From: Amaranthus tricolor
Lineage: Eukaryota > Streptophyta > Magnoliopsida > Caryophyllales > Amaranthaceae
Assembly (NCBI RefSeq): GCF_026212465.1
Contig: NC_080053.1
Span: forward strand, 12,175,640 to 12,239,639
Length of the DNA: 64,000 bases
Direction: 5' to 3'
Made by a program: the position numbers and the translations under genes. Positions 59,441 to 64,000 of this stretch are shown here, piece after piece. The notes under the pieces are model-generated. The model saw nothing but the letters and a program-made list of their open reading frames with translations, did no database searches and had not been told where the DNA came from. Numbering within the stretch: the first letter of the stretch is position 1; each line of letters starts with the position of its first letter.

Positions 59441-60334
59441 GATATTTATGAGAAGGTCTTAGTAAATAACGGTTATTTGTGAAGTTAATAAATCACCCCC
59501 ATGTGGTAGGATTTAATAGGGTGAGATATTTATTGTTTTAATTTATCTTTTTTATTTTGCTTATTTTATTATTATTATTATTATTATTATTTTGTCTTTT
59601 TGTGATGGTAATTGATTAGGAAGTTTTAGATATTTATATTATTGTTTTATTATTACAAATAAAAATGTACTCCTTCCGTTCTTTTTTGATCTTCCACATT
59701 ACTATAACGGGTAGTTTTAAAAGTTCTTCCACTTTAGAATACTTTCTACTTTTAGAAAGTTTTTATCCCATTTTTTACCCCTTAAAACCCTCTTTTCTTT
59801 TAATGTACCTCTTTTCTTTTATTTATAATTATTTTCTCTCTCATACTTTATATATAAAAAACCATTATAACTCAAAGATTCTATCTTCCTTACTATATAT
59901 AAAAAACCCAAAGTGAAAGATCAAAAAAGAACAGAGGGAGTAACAAATAATATAAAATTGCTAAAAATATAAAATGTTAGTATTATGAAACGGAGAGAGG
60001 GAATACAAACATGTCAAGTCTAATCAGAACTTAGTCGGAATTGGATCGGATTAAATCGTCAAATTTGTCAAATTTCCACTTTCTTTCCCACCTGCAGACT
60101 GCAGTTTCTCTCCTCATCAGTCACCACCACTTCCAAATCTCCCTACGGTCACGCATGAAAGTTGAATCTGACGCTTTCAAGATTTAATTTAAACTCTGAA
60201 TTTCTATCCCCGAATGTGAATTCACTATACTGCTTCTTGTAATTGCTCAATTTGGGATTGCGTACTGCACTTGATAATTTCCCAACGTCAACAATTCATT
60301 CTCCGACGCCTTCAGAATTAGGGCTTAGAAAAAA
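59441..60334. other. Spacer and promoter region of the NFU gene
   Basis: Contains a Stowaway MITE (59670-59940), then the presumed promoter and 5' UTR of the NFU gene. No clear TATA box. A (TTA)n stretch is at 59570-59590. Confidence 0.45.
59670..59940. mobile_element. Stowaway MITE, 271 bp
   Basis: The ends CTCCTTCCGTTCTTTTTTGATCTT and, reversed from the right, CTCCCTCTGTTCTTTTTTGATCTT match with two or three differences, and TA flanks both sides (59668-59669, 59941-59942). It lies about 400 bp upstream of the NFU start codon. Confidence 0.85.
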
Positions 60335-62970
60335 ATGAGGGTTTTAAGGAAGCTGAGATTAGCTCAACAAGCTTTCGTCGCCGTGAAAAACAATTCTTCC
60401 AGTAATCGATGCGTGTGTTTTCGCTCCTTATTCACATCTTCATCGGCGTTGTCATCTGGGTTTCATGCTTCCGATTCTTCCTTAACTTCCAATTTTGTTT
60501 CTTCTAAGAATTCACCTCTCATAATTTTTAGCTACAAACCATGGGCGCCATTTCTAGGTATTTTTTTTTTGCTCTCTTTTACTGATTATCTTACCGAAGA
60601 TTAATTGCTGATACATAAACTTCAGGTTTGAATTTAGATTAAGGATCAAGATTCTTTTTTCTTTGAAAATTTAATTTGATGTTTTGATGGTTTGCTTGTT
60701 ATTAATTTAAAATTTTTTTAATCAAGATTCTGGATGTTGTATTAACTCAATTAGTCAACAGTGCAGAAGAGGACGATGTTTATTCAAACGCAGCCCACGC
60801 CTAATCCTGCATCCCTTATGTTCTATCCGGGCAAGCCAGTTATGGAAATTGGGAGTTCAGACTTTCCAAATGCTCGTATTGCCATGAAATCACCTCTAGC
60901 TAAATCTCTTTTTGGAATTGATGGTATGTTTGTTATACAAGTATATCGGAGAAAGTCATGTTTTATAACTTCCCTACATCTTTTGAAAAAATTCTAGAGT
61001 AAAAACATCAGCCCGGATAGGGAATAAGATTGCTTCTCTGATTTCCTTGAGGTCGAAAGGTTTTTCCATCTAATGGGCAAGGTGTGTTTAATTACTCACA
61101 GAAAAGCAAACTAATTAAGCTAAATTTTATGTAGTGAGATTCTCATGACTCTGTAACTAAGTTAATAAAGTTTAACACTATGTCTTGTGGCTTGTTTGGT
61201 AGCAGGTATCAAATGATGGTAATGTTAAACAAAATTTTTAGTGTAATTTTGGGGAAAAATCTCTTTACAAGTTTAGTGATCATACTTGTGCTACTTCAAA
61301 CATCTCATTTTCTCCGGAAAATTCATTCAATACATTACCAATCATTTCTATTATCACCATTTAATACCAATAACCAAATAGGCCGTAAAAGTCATTCACC
61401 AAATGTGAAGCGCCAATTAAGCTTGACAATAAAGATAAAATCAGAGAAAGATGAGCTAGATTCATATCACACCTGTAAAGAGTTTGATCATCTGAGTATG
61501 GTCGATGATCATTTAATCTGTTATTTTTCTGATATGCAATATTTTTGATTTTGGACTTGAAAGTATGAAATTTGTTTTTTATTCATTGTTTTGGTTTCAT
61601 GAGATTGCTTGTTGCTTATCTGGTGTACTTGGTCTTAACATCTTCAGTGGATTCTTCCCTGTCTCAAAAGGAATTTTGTTTTCGTGAGTGTTTAAGTATT
61701 TTTAGAGCCTATCAATTTTCTGCTAGCTATTTCTATAATTGACTGTTGGTGTCTATTTATAACAATTTCATATCATTTGCTCCATTTCAGAGCAGCCTTT
61801 TTTTTTTCTGTGGTATTTGTCAGAGTAGGTAAAGTGAATTTCATTGTAAACAAAACATAACACAAAAAGAATGGTTTCATTCTGTGTGCCGTGGACTGTT
61901 GTGCTTGCTTTCTGCTGCTTAACATGGCACATGTGCTGAATTGGAGATTGGATTCAATAACTATATTGCTATTACTCTCTCTGTACAGGTGTTAAACGAG
62001 TCTTCTTTGGATCTGATTTCGTAACTGTAACAAAGTCTGATGATGCATCATGGGATATTTTGAAACCAGAGATTTTTGCTGCAATTATGGATTTTTACAC
62101 ATCTGGTCAGCCATTGTTCCTGGATGAAGATGCTGCAGCTGCGAAGGACACTGCCATTCATGATGTATGCGCTTGGTTCTTCCATCTTCTGTTAGTTTGT
62201 GTCTTTGTGATGGATTCTCTATGGAGTTATGTGCATAAGTAGATTTTTTTTCTGTATATATAAACTATGATTTAGACCAATGTTGAATCAGAAGGGTAAG
62301 TAATCTGACTGTAGTTTTCATCTTATAAGGCTGTTGACAGCAGATTATGATCTGGAGTGCCTGGACAACCTATCGCAATGAATTTTGGTTTATGCCATCA
62401 TTAATCCAAACTATAAAGTTATCAAACAGTGAATTCTCGTGCTGATCTATATGACTAACATTTTTTCAAAATTACTTTAATACCTTCTATAAATATGTTG
62501 GGGAATTTGTAATTGCATTCAATATCATTTTTTATGGACTAGGAAGAACACCAGAAACTCTTCTTAGGCTCAGATAAAAGACTAAATCCCATTGAAGGAT
62601 ATGGTAGTTTCTGATTTATCAGTTTTAGAATCTTTGCTCATAGTTCTTAAGTTATGTTGCAGGATGACTCAGAAACTGTTGCTATGATAAAAGAATTATT
62701 GGAGACTCGCATACGGCCAGCGGTGCAGGATGATGGTGGCGATATTGTGTATAGAGGATTTGACCCGTATGTTTCTCTTTTGTGCTTATACTTGAACATA
62801 ATTTTCTTCTGTCTACTCTTACTAATAATTATATTTGACACTTTCATTTCATCTTCAGAGAAACTGGAATTGTGAAACTCAGAATGCAGGGAGCATGCAG
62901 TGGCTGTCCAAGTTCATCTGTGACTTTAAAATCTGGAATTGAGAACATGTTAATGCACTATGTGCCTGAG
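60335..62970 (+). CDS. NFU4/NFU5-like: NFU4/NFU5-type mitochondrial iron-sulfur cluster scaffold (3' end outside window)
   Basis: Exons 60335-60557, 60762-60923, 61989-62164, 62663-62766, 62859-62970, all with GT-AG borders and in one frame (259 codons so far). Exon 1 is a Ser/Arg-rich, acid-poor leader that fits a mitochondrial targeting peptide. Exons 2-3 encode the N-terminal NFU domain ([39 protein letters not shown]). Exons 4-5 encode the NifU C-terminal domain with the Fe-S ligand CxxC in [18 protein letters not shown]. The protein carries 4Fe-4S clusters to mitochondrial targets, such as lipoyl synthase in Arabidopsis NFU4/5. The family ends a few tens of residues later (VKGVEQ-like), and I did not find that exon before 64000, so the gene is partial here. 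Which of the two paralogues it matches cannot be decided. Confidence 0.93.
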
Positions 62971-64000
62971 GTGAGCTCGCAGTCCTATCGATGTTTATGC
63001 TCTTCATATTATAAAACTTAGAAACTTGCTTTCTCGTTGAAATAAATACAAATTCTGTTGTGGACCGGAAACTGCAGTATGTGTGCAGAAACTTTTCTTG
63101 AATTGTTTGATGGGAAATTTACAAGAAACAACCTTTTTAAAATTTTTTTATTCAAATTTTTTTGTAATTAATTATCACTCGATGGAATGTGGCAATGTGA
63201 CTTGTTTTCCGGGCATTACCTTTTGATTGAAGGTCATTTCTCGCATAAAATTTTAATAGACTGTTTCTCATAAGTCATAGCAAAAATTGCATAACATAGA
63301 TTCTCAGAAATTTCTTTGTTGATATTAGATGTGTGACCGATGAACATCCAAACTTGTAACTTGTAACTTTTAACATAGAATGCTTGTATATCTTTCAAAA
63401 TTCCAATGTTAGTAGGAAGTAAAGCTCCATTACTTTACTCTTCTTTGCACCTCTTTTTTCTAATCATGAGCATTTCTTAAATATGTTTAGCTAGAAGCGA
63501 AGTACTAAGGTTATTTTTCAAGTTGGTTTTCTCACTCACAAAATGACAAGTGATTCATCTTTCATATTTTTTCTCAAGGGTCATTGATTTTATATACCCA
63601 ATAGTGGAAAAATCAAGCATTATCTCTTTCATCCTTCTGTTGAGAATGTTTTGCGAATTTAAAACATCTAGCTACTTCGGTCGAAAATGTATAAGAAGAT
63701 AAAGGAACTAAAAATTGTTAAACATAGAACAGATTGCCAGTGATAGTCGATCAATCTTTGGATAGGTACTGTTGGCAAAATCGTGGAGATTATTTACTTA
63801 GAGAGATTCCCAATCTTCTTCCATGCGTAATGATTGGTGGGCCATGGGTGTGTTTGAGATGTTTCCTTTCTATGTTTGCATTATCTATTTTGATAACATG
63901 TACTCCTACAAATCTCAATCTTTACATCTTTCTTTACTCCTATTATCCATGTAATTTTCGATCAACCTCTCTCTTCGCTCCTCAAAGTTTCAACCGTCAA
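62971..64000 (+). other. NFU last intron (start), AT-rich
   Basis: After the donor GTGAGC at 62971 nothing coding was found to the window end. The final exon of the gene is expected beyond. Confidence 0.55.

Overview
This is a 64 kb piece of plant nuclear DNA. The evidence is spliced genes with GT-AG introns, a plant-type signal-peptide-peptidase-like (SPPL) protease gene, a mitochondrial NFU4/5-type iron-sulfur scaffold gene, and dense plant transposons: Copia and Gypsy LTR elements, Mutator-like elements (MULEs), Stowaway MITEs and hAT derivatives. The base composition is AT-rich with long (TA)n and (AAT)n tracts. A eudicot is likely; I cannot name the species from the sequence.

Layout. 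1-1.55 kb: 5' end of a Copia retrotransposon on the minus strand (gag start, tRNA-Met primer site, LTR). 1.57-3.6 kb: decayed MuDR-type transposase. 4.03-4.76 kb: non-autonomous TIR element with a target-site duplication. 5.4-11.0 kb: one LTR-family copy split by a second LTR-like element, which carries a 78-bp tandem repeat and a 1.3 kb (TA)n array. 12.95-41.08 kb: one SPPL gene in 14 exons. All its exons join in a single open frame of 522 codons, but its introns have filled with transposons: a Stowaway MITE split by a hAT element, a 1 kb Stowaway-like element, a Stowaway MITE 7 bases into the intron 12 donor, and a 5.3 kb antisense Ty3/Gypsy chromovirus with LTRs and TSD preserved but broken coding frames.

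42.3-59.4 kb is a MULE graveyard. It holds a short non-autonomous element, a 1.5 kb MULE with the tail of a transposase followed by the first residues of a plant mobile domain (PMD) protein, a transposase gene followed by an OTU protease domain (catalytic Cys replaced by Tyr), and a 3.6 kb MULE with long TIRs and a candidate 9-bp TSD carrying a nearly complete but broken PMD (MAIN-like) gene. Two more LTR copies are inserted here. Several of these elements have short palindromes in their ends that differ in sequence but share one design, AA(n)CGC...GCG(n)TT.

60.3 kb to the end: the first five coding exons of an NFU4/NFU5-type gene; its last exon lies beyond the window.

The two host genes are unrelated in function. 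SPPL is an intramembrane aspartyl protease of endomembranes, and NFU acts in mitochondrial Fe-S cluster delivery. The rest is transposon sequence in various states of decay. No RNA gene or CRISPR array was seen.
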